From assembly GCF_000012845.1 (NCBI RefSeq), contig NC_009615.1, positions 3,908,501 through 3,972,500 of the forward strand: a stretch of DNA of 64,000 nucleotides. The letters are read 5' to 3'. Positions within the stretch are counted from its first letter, which is position 1, and every line of letters starts with the position of its first letter. The notes beneath the pieces are model-generated. The model was not told the origin of the DNA. It ran no database searches and was given only the letters and a program-made list of their open reading frames with translations. The DNA is from Parabacteroides distasonis ATCC 8503 (lineage in GTDB: Bacteria > Bacteroidota > Bacteroidia > Bacteroidales > Tannerellaceae). Below are positions 9,869-19,321 of this stretch, in pieces. The position numbers and the translations under genes were made by a program.

Positions 9869-11395
9869 TCATTTACGTATTTTTTGGAAAATATATTTTA
9901 TATCCTTTTTTGGCAGAATGAACAGACTTCCTATAATCAAAGCAGATAAGCATACAAGAATGGAAGAAAGTATAAATTCTACCCAAGTATTCGGAACAAT
10001 CATAAAACGATAGGTTTGGCATATTGACAATGCAATAAAAATTCCCAAAACAGGCTTTGCCATGGAATGATAGAAAAAATTCCATTTTAGGTTTAAGCAT
10101 CTTGCCCCGTAAAAGGGCAGAAATGTCAAGTTCTTTATAATGTTCCAGAATGTTCTAGCAGATGCCAGACAAATCAGTTGTGCCGTAGGATCCTTATAAA
10201 TATAGAGTAAAACCAACAAGGATAAAAATGTCAATCCGCCTGTAACAAACATTGCTATTGCAGGCATCTTGACTTTATTTGTGGCTCCAAATATGTTCCA
10301 GCAGACCTCCAACGGCATTCCAAATATCATATCTAAAGTTGTCAGTATAGTGATGACATATAAAAGAGAACTATTTTGATTAGGTAACCATAGTGTGAAA
10401 AAACTCTCGCCATAAACATATAGAACTGACAGCGGTAATATGACCATTATAGACATGATTTTGACGGACTTAAATACATTCCTTTTTATGCCTTCAATGT
10501 CACCTTTTGCTCCATATTCTGTTATTTTAGGAGCAAAAGAAGAATTTGCCATTTTAAGGACACGTGGTATAAGCACTGTAATAGTGGAAACCACCGAAAG
10601 CATCCCCATTATGGCATTACCGATAAACCAATTAGCGAACAGTAAATCAAAACCTTTTTCAAGCATTGTACTTACACTAATTAGTAAATTCCACACTCCG
10701 GAAGATAGGATTTCGCGCGTGCTTTTCCAGTCATAGTTTTTTCGTGACAGATGGAATTCTGGCGTCAGTTTTCGTTTAATGACAATATTAGCTATGACCA
10801 AATACACCGAAGCGAGTACAGATGCTATGCCGAGATAGCTGACACGTGGAGCAAACAGTAGGAAAAGGAATAAAAGAATTATCGTTCGCCATATTGTAGA
10901 AATGAGGTTGCGGATTGAGTTTAGATCTAATCTATTTTTTATAAATGGAGAAACGGTATATACATTGAATGTCAAATTGAGTACCGTGTTCACCGTCAAA
11001 AGCAGAAAGAGACATTTTACATCGGGAATCAGTGTATTGGGTATGTTTATTATATATTCCAAAAAGAATGCGAAACATAGACAAATGACGGAAATAACAA
11101 CGTTTAGAATACTGTTGGCATAGAATACAGATGAAAAATATTGATTTGCTTTTTGAAAATTTCCATTATGGTATTCTATTGAGATAAAACGAGCGGCCAT
11201 GGAATTTAATGCCACCGTTACTACTTGCATATATCCAATAATGTTATTTGACAAACCGACAAATCCATAAGCTTCAACTCCTAACGTCCTTACGATAAAT
11301 GGTGTCAAGAAAAAGCTAATACAGAATTGAATGCCAAAAACTGCTATTTGTGCAAACATGTTTATGGCTATTTGCTTATTCTCCCCTCGTGCCAT
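9869..11395 (-). CDS. Wzx-type polysaccharide flippase (MOP superfamily)
   Basis: A 508-residue MOP-family transporter with 12-14 predicted helices. The N-terminus reads KQIAINMFAQIAVFGIQF then FFLTPFIVRTLGVEAYGFVG, the typical opening of polysaccharide synthesis (Wzx/RfbX) proteins. It moves undecaprenyl-diphosphate-linked repeat units from the cytoplasmic to the periplasmic face, feeding the Wzy-like polymerase of the same operon. Start ATG at 11395, 6 nt after the upstream GT4 stop. Only one flippase is present, consistent with a single Wzx/Wzy-dependent pathway. Confidence 0.92.
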   Translation of the reverse strand: MARGENKQIAINMFAQIAVFGIQFCISFFLTPFIVRTLGVEAYGFVGLSNNIIGYMQVVTVALNSMAARFISIEYHNGNFQKANQYFSSVFYANSILNVVISVICLCFAFFLEYIINIPNTLIPDVKCLFLLLTVNTVLNLTFNVYTVSPFIKNRLDLNSIRNLISTIWRTIILLFLFLLFAPRVSYLGIASVLASVYLVIANIVIKRKLTPEFHLSRKNYDWKSTREILSSGVWNLLISVSTMLEKGFDLLFANWFIGNAIMGMLSVVSTITVLIPRVLKMANSSFAPKITEYGAKGDIEGIKRNVFKSVKIMSIMVILPLSVLYVYGESFFTLWLPNQNSSLLYVITILTTLDMIFGMPLEVCWNIFGATNKVKMPAIAMFVTGGLTFLSLLVLLYIYKDPTAQLICLASARTFWNIIKNLTFLPFYGARCLNLKWNFFYHSMAKPVLGIFIALSICQTYRFMIVPNTWVEFILSSILVCLSALIIGSLFILPKKDIKYIFQKIRK

Positions 11396-11401
11396 TGAAA
11401 A

Positions 11402-12529
11402 TCAATTACCTATTACGTCATGTATTTGTGTCATCACACCATTTACATCGAAGTATGATATGGATCTTTCGTATGCGAGGTGCTGATAGCTTGATAATAG
11501 TTTAGGGTCTTCTATAAGTGATATGGCAGAATTGGCTATTTCTTCCGGAGAGAAACCGGTCAGAATACCATAACGGCCATTACCAAGCATTTCCATTGGT
11601 CCTGTTATGCGAGTACTAATTACAGCTTTGCCAAGACACATTGCTTCGGCCACAACAAGGGGGAAACCTTCGCTGTCGGATGTCATAAGAAACACGTCTG
11701 CTGCCGCAACATAAGGATATGGATTGGATTGGAAACCTAAAAAATGTACGCTATCTGATACGTTGAGCGCTGTTGCCTGTGCTTTTAGTCGTTCTTCCCA
11801 AATGCCTTTCCCTATTAGCCAAAAGTCTGCGTCATAACCTCTCGCTTTTAAGAGTGCAGCTGTTTCTATTATTCTGTCCTGTCGCTTAATTTCTTTCAAG
11901 CTCCCTACATTGACGAAGGTAAAAGTTCGATGCCGAGGCATACTGGAAACTGCCTTACTTCGTTTACAAATAGCCCGTTGATCTATGATGTTATAGATTA
12001 CCCTTCCTTTATCTATTCCGAATAATTTACTAAAATTTTTCTTTGCATCTTCTGATACAAATATGACATCGTCCATTCGTGAATAGAACTTCTGTTCCTG
12101 CTTGAGGGTTAGGAAAAATCCCGTTGTATAGTGATTATTCAACAAGTCGCAATGTACCCATGTTATGTTTCTCTTTCCTTTATCAAGAATATAGCTATGA
12201 AATTTGGCCGGAGCACTTTCCATAAAAGATACGATAGTATCGTATTTTTCGTTGGCAAATACTCGTTTGGCACAACAACGCAACAGCATATTTCTTAATC
12301 CGCAGCGGATAGCTATCTTGCCTTTATAGCCGGGGAAGAATCGACCAAATTGCTCATGTTTGAAATGTACTTGAGGAGGTACCCTGTCAATAAAATCACC
12401 AGTGCGGTAAAGCAAAAAAAGCGTGACATCATATCGGTTATAATCCAAATGGTTCAGCACTTCTATCAATGCCCCTTCAGCTCCTCCTCCGCCTAAATTA
12501 TTATGTATGAATAATATACGCCTTTTCAT
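11402..12529 (-). CDS. Family 4 glycosyltransferase
   Basis: GT-B transferase of 375 residues. It starts with RRILFIHNNLGGGGAEGAL (the GGAE acceptor-side loop typical of GT4), has FVNVGSLKEIKRQDRII at the start of the donor domain, and a clean E-x7-E signature (EGFPLVVAE) followed by MCLGKAVISTRITGPMEML. This pattern resembles galactosyl- or GalNAc-transferases such as PglA/WbnE types, but specificity is not provable. It lies 18 nt after the UDP-sugar dehydrogenase gene. Confidence 0.9.
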   Translation of the reverse strand: MKRRILFIHNNLGGGGAEGALIEVLNHLDYNRYDVTLFLLYRTGDFIDRVPPQVHFKHEQFGRFFPGYKGKIAIRCGLRNMLLRCCAKRVFANEKYDTIVSFMESAPAKFHSYILDKGKRNITWVHCDLLNNHYTTGFFLTLKQEQKFYSRMDDVIFVSEDAKKNFSKLFGIDKGRVIYNIIDQRAICKRSKAVSSMPRHRTFTFVNVGSLKEIKRQDRIIETAALLKARGYDADFWLIGKGIWEERLKAQATALNVSDSVHFLGFQSNPYPYVAAADVFLMTSDSEGFPLVVAEAMCLGKAVISTRITGPMEMLGNGRYGILTGFSPEEIANSAISLIEDPKLLSSYQHLAYERSISYFDVNGVMTQIHDVIGN

Positions 12530-12547
12530 ATAGAAACAGTTAAAGTA

Positions 12548-13798
12548 TCAGTCTCTCCTAAATACATCACGTGAATAGACCTTGCCATTTACATCATCCA
12601 AGCAGGCATCATAACGGTTAGCGATAATGGCTTGACATTGCCTTTTAAAGGTATTCAGATCATTCACCACCTTACTACCAAAAAATGTACTTCCATCTTC
12701 CAATGTCGGTTCATAAATAATTACTTCTGCTCCCTTGGCTTTAATACGCTTCATTACTCCTTGAATAGATGACTGGCGGAAGTTGTCCGAGTTTGACTTC
12801 ATTGTCAGACGATAGACACCGATTACACATTTTCTTTCTTCATTGGGATTGAAGTCTCCACGATTGTAATAATCGTAATACCCGGCTTTATTCAATACCC
12901 TGTCGGCAATGAAATCCTTACGGGTACGGTTACTCTCTACAATAGCTTGTATCAGGTTTTCAGGTACATTCGCATAATTGGCAAGCAACTGTTTCGTGTC
13001 TTTGGGCAAACAGTAACCTCCGTAGCCGAATGAAGGATTGTTGTAATGTGTGCCGATACGAGGGTCTAGGCTCACACCGTTGATGATGGCCTGTGTATCT
13101 AAACCTTTCATCTCAGCGTAAGTATCCAGTTCATTGAAATAACTTACACGCAAGGCTAAATAAGTGTTAGCAAAAAGTTTCACAGCCTCGGCCTCGGTCA
13201 AACCCATAAAAAGTGTATCAATATTTTTTTTCATCGCCCCTTCTTGTAAAAGGGCAGCAAAGGTCCGTGCCGCTTCGCCCAAACGTTTATCTCCTTCTGG
13301 TCTGCCCACAATGATACGACTGGGATAGAGGTTATCATACAAAGCCTTGCTTTCTCGCAGGAACTCTGGTGAAAAGATAACATTTTCCGTATCAAGTTTC
13401 TTTCGTACACTTTCGGTATAACCAACCGGGATGGTGCTCTTAATGACCATGATGGCATTAGGATTAACGCTTTTTACCAACTCAATGACTTCTTCCACAT
13501 GTGAGGTGTCGAAATAGTTCTTTACCGGATCGTAGTTGGTAGGAGCGGCAATAACCACAAAGTCCGCATCCCGATAAGCTGTTGCGCCGTTAAGGGTGGC
13601 CGTCAAATTCAATGGTTTTTCCGCCAAATACTTCTCAATATATTCATCCTGTATGGGGGACACCTGATGGTTTATCTTTTCCACTTTTTCGGGAATGACA
13701 TCCACGGCTATCACCTGATGGTGTTGTGCCAACAGTGTGGCAATACTCATTCCAACATAGCCTGTTCCGGCTACGGCAATTTTTATATCTGTATTCAT
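12548..13798 (-). CDS. UDP-glucose/GDP-mannose dehydrogenase family, probable UDP-glucose 6-dehydrogenase
   Basis: NAD-dependent four-electron oxidation of a nucleotide sugar to its uronic acid. The N-terminal Rossmann motif is [14 protein letters not shown] (residues 7-20). Central [11 protein letters not shown] is the family motif, and the catalytic cysteine is C263 in [14 protein letters not shown]. At 416 residues it matches the short Ugd form that pairs with UDP-glucose (UDP-glucuronate product). It implies a uronic acid and hence a negatively charged polysaccharide, together with GDP-mannose from manC. A GDP-mannose dehydrogenase cannot be excluded by sequence reading alone. Confidence 0.88.
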   Translation of the reverse strand: MNTDIKIAVAGTGYVGMSIATLLAQHHQVIAVDVIPEKVEKINHQVSPIQDEYIEKYLAEKPLNLTATLNGATAYRDADFVVIAAPTNYDPVKNYFDTSHVEEVIELVKSVNPNAIMVIKSTIPVGYTESVRKKLDTENVIFSPEFLRESKALYDNLYPSRIIVGRPEGDKRLGEAARTFAALLQEGAMKKNIDTLFMGLTEAEAVKLFANTYLALRVSYFNELDTYAEMKGLDTQAIINGVSLDPRIGTHYNNPSFGYGGYCLPKDTKQLLANYANVPENLIQAIVESNRTRKDFIADRVLNKAGYYDYYNRGDFNPNEERKCVIGVYRLTMKSNSDNFRQSSIQGVMKRIKAKGAEVIIYEPTLEDGSTFFGSKVVNDLNTFKRQCQAIIANRYDACLDDVNGKVYSRDVFRRD

Positions 13799-13894
13799 GA
13801 TGAATGGATTTATTTATGTCAGATGGAATATGGGATAAGAATCTGCACTTACTTTGCCAAGACTGCATATTTCTATTGGCACTGACAATATATT

Positions 13895-14101
13895 CTATAT
13901 GTGTGAGTTTGTAAACGATTCATTATCATACATCTCAATAGATTCCTTATAAAGTTCTTTTCGCTTAGTTATAAGAACCTCGAAATACTTACATATTTCT
14001 TCATTTGAAAACTTCATGAGATTTTTTTTGAAACATTTTATGCTGTTGCCGAAAAATCCTTTAGTTGCAAAACGATCAAATTTTAGTTCTATTAGTGAAT
14101 C
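13895..14101 (-). other. Open frame continuing in phase after the phosphatase stop; possible small ORF or decayed C-terminus
   Basis: The 303-bp gap between the dehydrogenase and phosphatase genes is not empty. Directly after the TAG of the phosphatase gene (14104-14102) the same frame stays open for 68 codons to a TAG at 13897-13895. It contains an ATG at 14017 that would give a 40-residue peptide starting MKFSNEEICKYFEVL, charged and helical in character. It has no recognised family. It could be a remnant of a lost capsule gene, a real microprotein, or a former C-terminal extension. Coding status is doubtful. Confidence 0.3.
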
Positions 14102-14833
14102 CTAGATCTCATTCTCGCAAATACAGATTTTATCATTGATCGGCTTTGAACTGATCGGTTTGTGATAATTTCTGTTATATATGATTCTTTCCAGGACTGC
14201 CAAACCGTGTGTGTCACTGCCTGTCAAGTCGTATAAATTGTTCTTCATCAACCATTTGGCCTTTTTCTTAATCCGATCACCGTACATACCTACTATTGAC
14301 GGAAGGTTGAGCTGGAACTTTACCCCCATGTCTTTTAGCCGTTGATAATCTGATTCACCCATATAAACATACCGTTCGGGGTGAGCGAGAATCGGATAGT
14401 AGCCTTTGGCCTTGATGCGAAGCAAGATATTGCTCAATCCCATCGGAGGACTAAAATAAGAGGTTTCCACCAACAGGTGGTCTCCATTCTCGCCCAAAGG
14501 CAACAAGTCATTCTTTTCCAAACGCTCCTCAAAGAGATTGTCGAGCATATTTTCAGCCGCAAGATGCAGATTTATTAGACCGGTGTAAGCAGCTTGAAGT
14601 TCAGCGTAACGCTCCCGGAGATGCGTTGTGGTGTTGGGCATATCTTCCATGATATGCGGCGTAAGCCATATGGATTTCACACCCAATGACTCATACAAAC
14701 GCAATATTTCCAACGCTTCTTCCATCGTCTGCACCCCGTCGTCCACCCCCGGCAGGATGTGCGAGTGCCAGTCGGTAAAACCCTCGAATATGCCGCTATC
14801 TTTCAGCGGGATGCGTTTTCTGAAAGGCCACAC
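14102..14833 (-). CDS. CpsB/YwqE-type tyrosine-protein phosphatase (PHP domain)
   Basis: Metal-dependent phosphatase of the PHP superfamily that removes phosphate from the tyrosine-rich tail of the Wzc kinase. Visible metal-ligand motifs are DWHSHILPGVDDG near the N-terminus (residues 21-33), LTPHIMEDMP, LLVETSYFSPP, ILAHPERY and TGSDTHG near the C-terminus, in family order. Length 243 residues fits CpsB. It lies 61 nt after the kinase gene, so kinase and phosphatase are co-transcribed, the standard arrangement for control of chain length and export. The frame stays open after the stop (see the 13895-14101 entry). Confidence 0.92.
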   Translation of the reverse strand: MWPFRKRIPLKDSGIFEGFTDWHSHILPGVDDGVQTMEEALEILRLYESLGVKSIWLTPHIMEDMPNTTTHLRERYAELQAAYTGLINLHLAAENMLDNLFEERLEKNDLLPLGENGDHLLVETSYFSPPMGLSNILLRIKAKGYYPILAHPERYVYMGESDYQRLKDMGVKFQLNLPSIVGMYGDRIKKKAKWLMKNNLYDLTGSDTHGLAVLERIIYNRNYHKPISSKPINDKICICENEI

Positions 14834-14894
14834 AATGATATGAAGATTTTATTTGAAATACTTGTTTGCTAATTATTTGATAACCAGCTATTTA

Positions 14895-17318
14895 TCACCC
14901 AATACCAATACGTTTCTCATCGGAGCCGTAGTGGTATCCCGAGCCGTAGCCGTAGTGGTAACCATACCGATAGCCGTAACGGTATCCGTAGCGGCCACCG
15001 CTTCCCTCGGTTCCATTCAGGATCAGGGACATGTTCTTGTATTTCTTCTCCTCGTAGATTTTCTCCAGTTCAGCAAGCATACTCCGTTCAAGTAATCCTG
15101 CACGAACTACGAAAATGGTACGGTCTGCCAGCTTCTCGATAATCTGCGTGTCGGCCACCAGTTCGATGGGCGGACAGTCGATCAGCACATAGTCGTATTG
15201 CCCCCTTACGGTATCTATCACCTGCTTCAGGCGTTCGTCGAACAATAGTTCCGTTGGGTTGGGAGGAATCGTCCCCACGGGTAGTATATCCATAGATTTT
15301 TGCTTCGGATCGGATACGATGATTTCGTTCAGGTTATCGATACGACCTCCCAAATAGTCGCTCAATCCCTTGGCAGGAGAGTCGATATAGGATGACGCAG
15401 ATCCGTGACGCAGGTCACCGTCGATTACCAGCACTTTCTTACCTTTGATGGCAAAGCTCACGGCGATGTTCATGGTCAGGAACGATTTGCCGCTGCCTGG
15501 ATTGAACGAGGTCACGATGATGACATTCGATGTCTTGTCCTTGCCGGTCATAAACTCCAGATTGGTACGCAATACGCGGAACGCCTCGTTGATGATGTCA
15601 CGGCTACCCTCCTTGACGACAACGGCCTTGACTTCCTGCGGCTTTTTCCCGAATATCCCTTTCTTCTTTCTTGTAAACAGCGGAATCTCACCGATGAACG
15701 GTACGGTCACACTCTCCAGGTCTTTCCTTCCCCGTACACGGGTATTCATGTTCTCGCGCATGAAGATGATGACTACCGGAATGAGCAGCCCCAGAGCAAA
15801 CGCGACCATAAAGATGTTTTTGCGTACAGGAGATGTCGGCAACATACTGCCGTGCGGTGGAGTGACAATGCGTGTATTATAGGCCGTAAATGCTTGCGAG
15901 AGTTCGTTCTCCTCGCGTTTTTGCAGCAGGAACAGGTAAAGAGCCTCCTTTACCTTCTGCTGGCGTTCCACCGAAAGCAGGTATTTGGCCTGTGTAGGGT
16001 TGGCCGCTATACGTGATGTTGTCTGTTGCTCCGTCTGCCGCAAACTTTTTATCTGCGAATTCAAGGTTACTATCTGATTGTCGATAGACCTGATTATCGC
16101 CCCACGCATGGATGCCAGAGCCTGATCCATATCCATGACCAGCGGATTTTCTGCGCTGCTGTTCGCAACCAGGCTGTTACGCTGCAACAGTTGTTTGTTG
16201 TATTCGGCAATCTGCGATTCGATGTTGGCACTCTCTATACCGGAATTGGCCGGAAGCAGTTGGGTACGGTTGGCATCGTTGGCTAAATAGTTCCGGATGT
16301 AACGGGTCATGTAAAGCTGGTTGTTCAAGGCCAGGATCTGTGCGTTGGTCGCACTGCTTTGGGCCATGTACATGCTCGATGCCGCCTGCACGTCGGGTAA
16401 CAGGTGTTCTGACTTGTAGGAGGAAATATCCTCGTCCACGTTCCCCAACTCCTGTTCGATTACTCCCAGACGCTCATTGATGAACATTGAGGTACTGACA
16501 GCGATCTGGTTCTTGTCCTTCACCCAGTTCTCGTTATAAACGGAAATCAACATGCTCAATACATCTTCAGCCCGCTGTGTGGAGTTATCCTTGAATGACA
16601 AGTCTATAACCGACGCTTTCTCGTTATTCAATGAAACGGACAGATTGGATGAGCAGGAGTTTACAGCGTTATACAAATTGGATTTGCCTACATATAATGT
16701 ATATGCCTTGCCTTTCACGTAATTGGGTGTTGTATGGATAATGATTTTTCCCAATGGTGTAGGAATGGAGTCGAACAAGCTTCCCTTTATATCCTTTTCG
16801 TCAAGATCCGTCCCGTTACGTATAAAGTCAGACAGGAATAATGTGCCATCCGGCTGCACTTCCAACGTAAAACCGGCTGATTCATTTTCAGGCAAGTCAT
16901 TTATCGTTACATCCACTGGTAATGTCAGCCCATAGGCCACCTGACGGTGGAATTTTCCCGGAACGAAGTAATTCATATCCAAACGCAACCGTTTAACCAC
17001 CTCGGTCATTAAAGCCGGTGACTGAAAGGTGATGAGCTCATTATTCACGTTGGTACTGGACTGGAACAACCCGAACTCCGAGAAGGATTCCAAATCCGAG
17101 GAAACCGACTTGCCTTTGGAATCCTCCTTGATCAATACCGAAGCGGTGCGTGTATATACAGCAGGAGTACGCAACAGATAGACGGTAGCGACACCGATCG
17201 TTACCACTAAAGACAAGACGAACCACTTCCACCTTGCGAGACACAGATACAACAGATCCTGTATCCGCAGGAAATCATCCTGCTGTCCCGGTTTTATATT
17301 CTTTTGATTTATGGCCAT
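14895..17318 (-). CDS. Wzc-type polysaccharide co-polymerase and tyrosine autokinase
   Basis: An 807-residue inner-membrane protein that controls capsule chain length and export. It has an N-terminal Wzz domain with a first membrane span (FVLSLVVTIGVATVYLL), a large periplasmic coiled-coil region, and a second span near residue 510 (FMVAFALGLLIPVVIIF). The C-terminal BY-kinase domain has Walker A at about residues 604-612 (SFNPGSGKS), Walker A' VLVIDGDLRHG and Walker B YVLIDCPP. The tail has ten tyrosines within 25 residues in GYRYGY-type repeats, the autophosphorylation cluster. It partners with Wza upstream and the CpsB-type phosphatase downstream. Confidence 0.95.
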   Translation of the reverse strand: MAINQKNIKPGQQDDFLRIQDLLYLCLARWKWFVLSLVVTIGVATVYLLRTPAVYTRTASVLIKEDSKGKSVSSDLESFSEFGLFQSSTNVNNELITFQSPALMTEVVKRLRLDMNYFVPGKFHRQVAYGLTLPVDVTINDLPENESAGFTLEVQPDGTLFLSDFIRNGTDLDEKDIKGSLFDSIPTPLGKIIIHTTPNYVKGKAYTLYVGKSNLYNAVNSCSSNLSVSLNNEKASVIDLSFKDNSTQRAEDVLSMLISVYNENWVKDKNQIAVSTSMFINERLGVIEQELGNVDEDISSYKSEHLLPDVQAASSMYMAQSSATNAQILALNNQLYMTRYIRNYLANDANRTQLLPANSGIESANIESQIAEYNKQLLQRNSLVANSSAENPLVMDMDQALASMRGAIIRSIDNQIVTLNSQIKSLRQTEQQTTSRIAANPTQAKYLLSVERQQKVKEALYLFLLQKREENELSQAFTAYNTRIVTPPHGSMLPTSPVRKNIFMVAFALGLLIPVVIIFMRENMNTRVRGRKDLESVTVPFIGEIPLFTRKKKGIFGKKPQEVKAVVVKEGSRDIINEAFRVLRTNLEFMTGKDKTSNVIIVTSFNPGSGKSFLTMNIAVSFAIKGKKVLVIDGDLRHGSASSYIDSPAKGLSDYLGGRIDNLNEIIVSDPKQKSMDILPVGTIPPNPTELLFDERLKQVIDTVRGQYDYVLIDCPPIELVADTQIIEKLADRTIFVVRAGLLERSMLAELEKIYEEKKYKNMSLILNGTEGSGGRYGYRYGYRYGYHYGYGSGYHYGSDEKRIGIG

Positions 17319-17332
17319 ATCTGATTTTATAT

Positions 17333-18124
17333 TTATTTCACAATTAACACGGTAATGGTAGTCAGCAGCGAGGCCAACGACATCCAGAAAGAAGCAGAAC
17401 GGACGTTATTGCCGTTGACAGTCGCCTGCCGTGCTTTCATTGAGTTAGGTTCCACATAAACTATATCGTTCTGCTGTAAATAATACACGGGAGAGGCATA
17501 AAGGTCGTATCCTGAATTCAGGTTAACCTGATACAAGGTCTGTTTACCGTTTTCCTCCCGTTGTACCAGCACATTCTCCCGTTTCCCGTAGACGGTAAGG
17601 TCTCCGGCCATGCTTAAAGCATCCAAAAGCGTCAGCTTGTCCTTATCGATATTGAAGCGTCCGGGGGTGGCAACCTCACCCAACACGGAAACGGTCAGGT
17701 TCATGAACTCAACTGTAACGACAGGGTCTTTCACGAGATTCTTCGAAACCAGTTCCTCTTTTATATACGAGGCGATTTCCTCGCGTGTCATTCCCGCCAC
17801 ATGGATATGCCCCAACACTGGAAAATCGATATCTCCATCCTTGTTGATCGTATATCCTGATATCCCCTGGCTATTGGATGTTCCCGATGTCGTACCGATC
17901 TGTCTGGATATGATCGGAAGGTTGAAAAGGTTCATCAACAAGGGGTCCTTGCTGTTGACCAGTATTGAGATCTTGTCTTCGGGACGCACCCGGATTTCCA
18001 GCGGGTTCAAGACTTGTTCTGCGGTACCCCGTTTCAGGTCCGTGAAATAAGCGACTTTCGGCGTGGCACATGATCCCAGCAGGAAAGCCACGGTCAATAA
18101 GAATAAAATGTATCTGATTTTCAT
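17333..18124 (-). CDS. Wza-type polysaccharide export lipoprotein
   Basis: Outer-membrane lipoprotein that forms the export channel with Wzc. The signal peptide ends at a lipobox LLGSCATPK (Cys 19). The poly_export domain follows (RVRPEDKISILVNSKDPLLMNLFN), then SLBB-type segments (GTVSVLGEVATPGRF-like: VSVLGEVATPGRF and NDIVYVEPNSMKARQ). A C-terminal hydrophobic helix (MSLASLLTTITVLIVK) suits the amphipathic or transmembrane end of Wza. At 263 residues it is the shorter Bacteroidetes form. It lies 14 nt before the wzc gene and 13 nt after the initiating transferase gene. Confidence 0.93.
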   Translation of the reverse strand: MKIRYILFLLTVAFLLGSCATPKVAYFTDLKRGTAEQVLNPLEIRVRPEDKISILVNSKDPLLMNLFNLPIISRQIGTTSGTSNSQGISGYTINKDGDIDFPVLGHIHVAGMTREEIASYIKEELVSKNLVKDPVVTVEFMNLTVSVLGEVATPGRFNIDKDKLTLLDALSMAGDLTVYGKRENVLVQREENGKQTLYQVNLNSGYDLYASPVYYLQQNDIVYVEPNSMKARQATVNGNNVRSASFWMSLASLLTTITVLIVK

Positions 18125-18137
18125 ATTTCATTGATTT

Positions 18138-19259
18138 TTATTTGTTGGTTTTCTGTTCCGATTGAAGTTGTCCGATAGATTTCGTCAGCCTGATGTTGGC
18201 AAGAGTCCATATCAGGATATCGCCCAGCACGATCCAGTTCACATTGAGATAAAGGGACAGAAGAATATTGAGCAGTATGAATATTGTTGATACGGAAACA
18301 ATGATAATCATGGCATTGCGCTGCTTTATTCCGAGAGCAAGCAGCTTATGGTGGATGTGGTTCTTGTCCGGCAGGAACGGGTTCTTCCCGTTGCGTACCC
18401 GATGCAGGTAGACCCGGACCACATCGCAGCATGGAACCAGCAAGGGTGAGAAGGCCAGCACCATCGGATGTACATTTCCTGTATTATCGTCTAGACCGCA
18501 CATGGTCAGTTTGAGACTGAGGAAACAGAGCATCATGCCAACGGTCAAACTACCTGTGTCACCCATGAAGATCTTCCTTCCGTGCTCGGCGTTCCCGAAA
18601 ACATTGTAATAGAAGAACGGTACCAACACTCCCAATGTGGCGAACGCCAGTATGGCATAGACATGCTGGTGGAGCATGAAAAAAGTCAGACCGTAAAACA
18701 GGCAGGCGACACTGCATAGCCCGGAAGCCAACCCGTCAATGCCGTCGATCAGGTTGATGGCATTGATGATGAAGACCACGATTAAAATGGTCAAAGGATA
18801 CCCCAGCCATAACGGAACCGCATGAATACCTAGGATGCCGTGCAGGTTATTGATATATATTCCACCGGCGATAAGCATCACGCCACACAGGATCTGGATG
18901 ACAAACTTGGCACGATAACGGATACCAATTAGGTCATCGGCCATGCCGACCAGATACAGTACCATGATGGAGCAGAAAGCAAAAGCCAAAGGCCGTACAT
19001 TGTTTCCGATTTCAGACAACATTTCCGAATGCCCCAGTGCCATATTGATTCCCAGTAACAAAGCTATGGTGAAAAACACGACCGGTTTGAACGCGATACC
19101 ACCCAATCGGGGCACCGCACAATGATGTATCTTCCGTTCATCGGGAAGGTCGAACAGCTGTTTGCGAAAAGCGATTAGCAGAATCTGGGGAATGACGATA
19201 CCCGCACAGAGAACACAAAGCAAAAATGCCAGTGAACAATTTACAATCCAAAAATACAT
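18138..19259 (-). CDS. WecA/MraY-family undecaprenyl-phosphate sugar-1-phosphate transferase
   Basis: Multi-span membrane enzyme that starts repeat-unit synthesis by moving a HexNAc-1-phosphate from a UDP-sugar to undecaprenyl phosphate. Family motifs are visible in order: DERKIHHCAVPRLGGIA, the Asp-rich LVGMADDLIG, NAINLIDGIDGLASG, and FMGDTGSLTVG, then the basic DKNHIHHKLLALG loop that determines substrate class (HIHH is a WecA-type feature). Length 373 residues, about eleven spans. As the first biosynthetic gene after upxY it is the only initiating transferase candidate in the operon. Confidence 0.93.
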   Translation of the reverse strand: MYFWIVNCSLAFLLCVLCAGIVIPQILLIAFRKQLFDLPDERKIHHCAVPRLGGIAFKPVVFFTIALLLGINMALGHSEMLSEIGNNVRPLAFAFCSIMVLYLVGMADDLIGIRYRAKFVIQILCGVMLIAGGIYINNLHGILGIHAVPLWLGYPLTILIVVFIINAINLIDGIDGLASGLCSVACLFYGLTFFMLHQHVYAILAFATLGVLVPFFYYNVFGNAEHGRKIFMGDTGSLTVGMMLCFLSLKLTMCGLDDNTGNVHPMVLAFSPLLVPCCDVVRVYLHRVRNGKNPFLPDKNHIHHKLLALGIKQRNAMIIIVSVSTIFILLNILLSLYLNVNWIVLGDILIWTLANIRLTKSIGQLQSEQKTNK

Positions 19260-19321
19260 ATATTCAGATATTGTTTTTTATTTGCGTAAAACCGTGAATG
19301 AGGATTCCAGACTTTTCCATA

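Noticed and set aside
15405..16016. Long plus-strand frame of about 200 codons inside the wzc gene
   Set aside because: It is the shadow of the kinase gene; the minus-strand protein has full Walker motifs and family length.
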